A DNA stretch of 6,636 nucleotides from Minisyncoccota bacterium (GTDB lineage: Bacteria > Patescibacteriota > Minisyncoccia > UBA6257 > JAKLIH01), in the NCBI GenBank assembly GCA_028702045.1, contig JAQVPP010000027.1:1-6636 (forward strand). Direction: 5' to 3'. Both the position numbers and the translations under genes were made by a program. The stretch's first letter is position 1; each line of letters starts with the position of its first letter. Positions 6,418-6,636 of this stretch are shown piece after piece. The notes beneath the pieces are model-generated. The model was not told the DNA's origin and did not search any database. It saw only the letters and a list, made by a program, of their open reading frames with translations.

Positions 6418-6636
6418 ATGAAAAAGACTATTATATTTAATTGAAAGGCAAATATTGTAAAGACTGAAAAAGCTTTGGAGCTTATTGATATATTTGAGAA
6501 GAATAAGGATGATAGGTTTAACTATATTTTTTGTGTGCCTAGTTGTTACTATTATTTATTTAAAGATAGTTTAGGTGCTCAAAATATATTCTGATTAAAT
6601 AGGGGAAGCTATACAGGAGAGATTACCTCTGAGATG
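6418..6636 (+). CDS. tpiA: Triosephosphate isomerase, 5' part, two in-frame UGA
   Basis: Triosephosphate isomerase interconverts dihydroxyacetone phosphate and glyceraldehyde 3-phosphate in glycolysis. Only the first 73 codons lie in the window. Read with UGA as Trp, the N-terminus is MKKTIIFNWKAN, where N8 and K10 match the invariant active-site Asn and Lys of the family's NWKxN motif. Codons 55-71 read LGAQNIF-W-LNRGSYTGEI, the family's conserved F-W...G-A/S-YTGEI block, so the second UGA also falls on the usual Trp. The two UGA codons are 9 (6442-6444) and 59 (6592-6594). There is no Shine-Dalgarno before ATG 6418, and the short leader follows the promoter at 6362-6391. With the standard code this gene would be split into short fragments and its start missed. 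It continues beyond the right edge. Confidence 0.93.

Larger units (their letters stand above)
4348..6594 (+). other. Set of seven in-frame UGA codons read as Trp
   Basis: In-frame UGA codons are at 4348-4350 (carboxypeptidase), 4743-4745 and 5256-5258 (mraY), 5602-5604 and 5812-5814 (COG2426), and 6442-6444 and 6592-6594 (tpiA). In the recognised genes I count 11 UGG Trp codons, so UGA supplies 7 of 18. No in-frame TAA or TAG and no frameshift interrupts any of these genes, which argues for recoding and against decay. Trp is favoured over Gly by conserved positions: TpiA N-W-K and F-W, and MraY L-W-Y-N. Confidence 0.92.

Noticed and set aside
4348..6594. UGA as selenocysteine
   Set aside because: The sites fall on Trp positions in several unrelated non-redox proteins, two per gene in three cases, and I see no SECIS-like hairpin just after them.
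4348..6594. UGA as glycine, as in Absconditabacteria/Gracilibacteria
   Set aside because: Gly would break the TpiA NWK motif and the MraY LWYN motif. Only the carboxypeptidase site and the COG2426 codon 3 site are neutral.

Overview
The window reads as a chromosomal segment from an AT-rich bacterium (roughly 30% G+C by eye) that translates UGA as tryptophan. Seven in-frame UGA codons interrupt four otherwise intact conserved genes, dacA-like, mraY, a COG2426 membrane protein and tpiA. At least four of them sit exactly where the family has a conserved Trp (TpiA N-W-K and F-W, MraY L-W-Y-N and I-L-I-W-G). All seven complete genes end in TAA. Read with the standard code, mraY would break into three pieces, COG2426 would lose its N-terminus and break, and the tpiA start would be missed. 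The lineage looks like Patescibacteria/CPR. The evidence is the family-typical insertion in SecA after the Walker A region, the gene content and order, and compact, overlapping genes. A wall-less mollicute, the classic UGA=Trp group, is unlikely because two peptidoglycan genes are present and intact. The lineage assignment is inference.

Layout. A plus-strand run of six tightly packed genes occupies 2-6048: secA (left end cut off), scpA, scpB, a D-Ala-D-Ala carboxypeptidase-like gene, mraY and a COG2426 (small multidrug export family) gene. Junctions are 1-nt TAATG overlaps, an 8-nt overlap, or 1-2-nt gaps, and none has a clear Shine-Dalgarno sequence, which suggests one transcript with translational coupling. 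A strong hairpin at 6047-6079, with A and T tracts on its two sides, ends the run and can serve both strands.

On the minus strand at 6264-6097 lies a 55-codon gene of unknown function. It is convergent with the operon and has a perfect AGGAGG ribosome binding site 8 nt before its ATG, the only such site in the window. The region 6265-6417 between it and the next gene is divergent and regulatory. It holds a good extended -10 promoter (TTTACA, 18 nt, TATACT) for the plus strand and a weaker candidate for the minus strand. The window ends in the first 73 codons of tpiA.

Together the operon covers protein export (SecA), chromosome condensation (ScpA/ScpB with SMC) and cell-wall building (MraY lipid I synthesis, carboxypeptidase trimming of pentapeptides). 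tpiA begins a separate glycolytic transcription unit. The most notable points are the UGA=Trp code in a walled, CPR-like bacterium and the small minus-strand gene with an unusually strong ribosome binding site.
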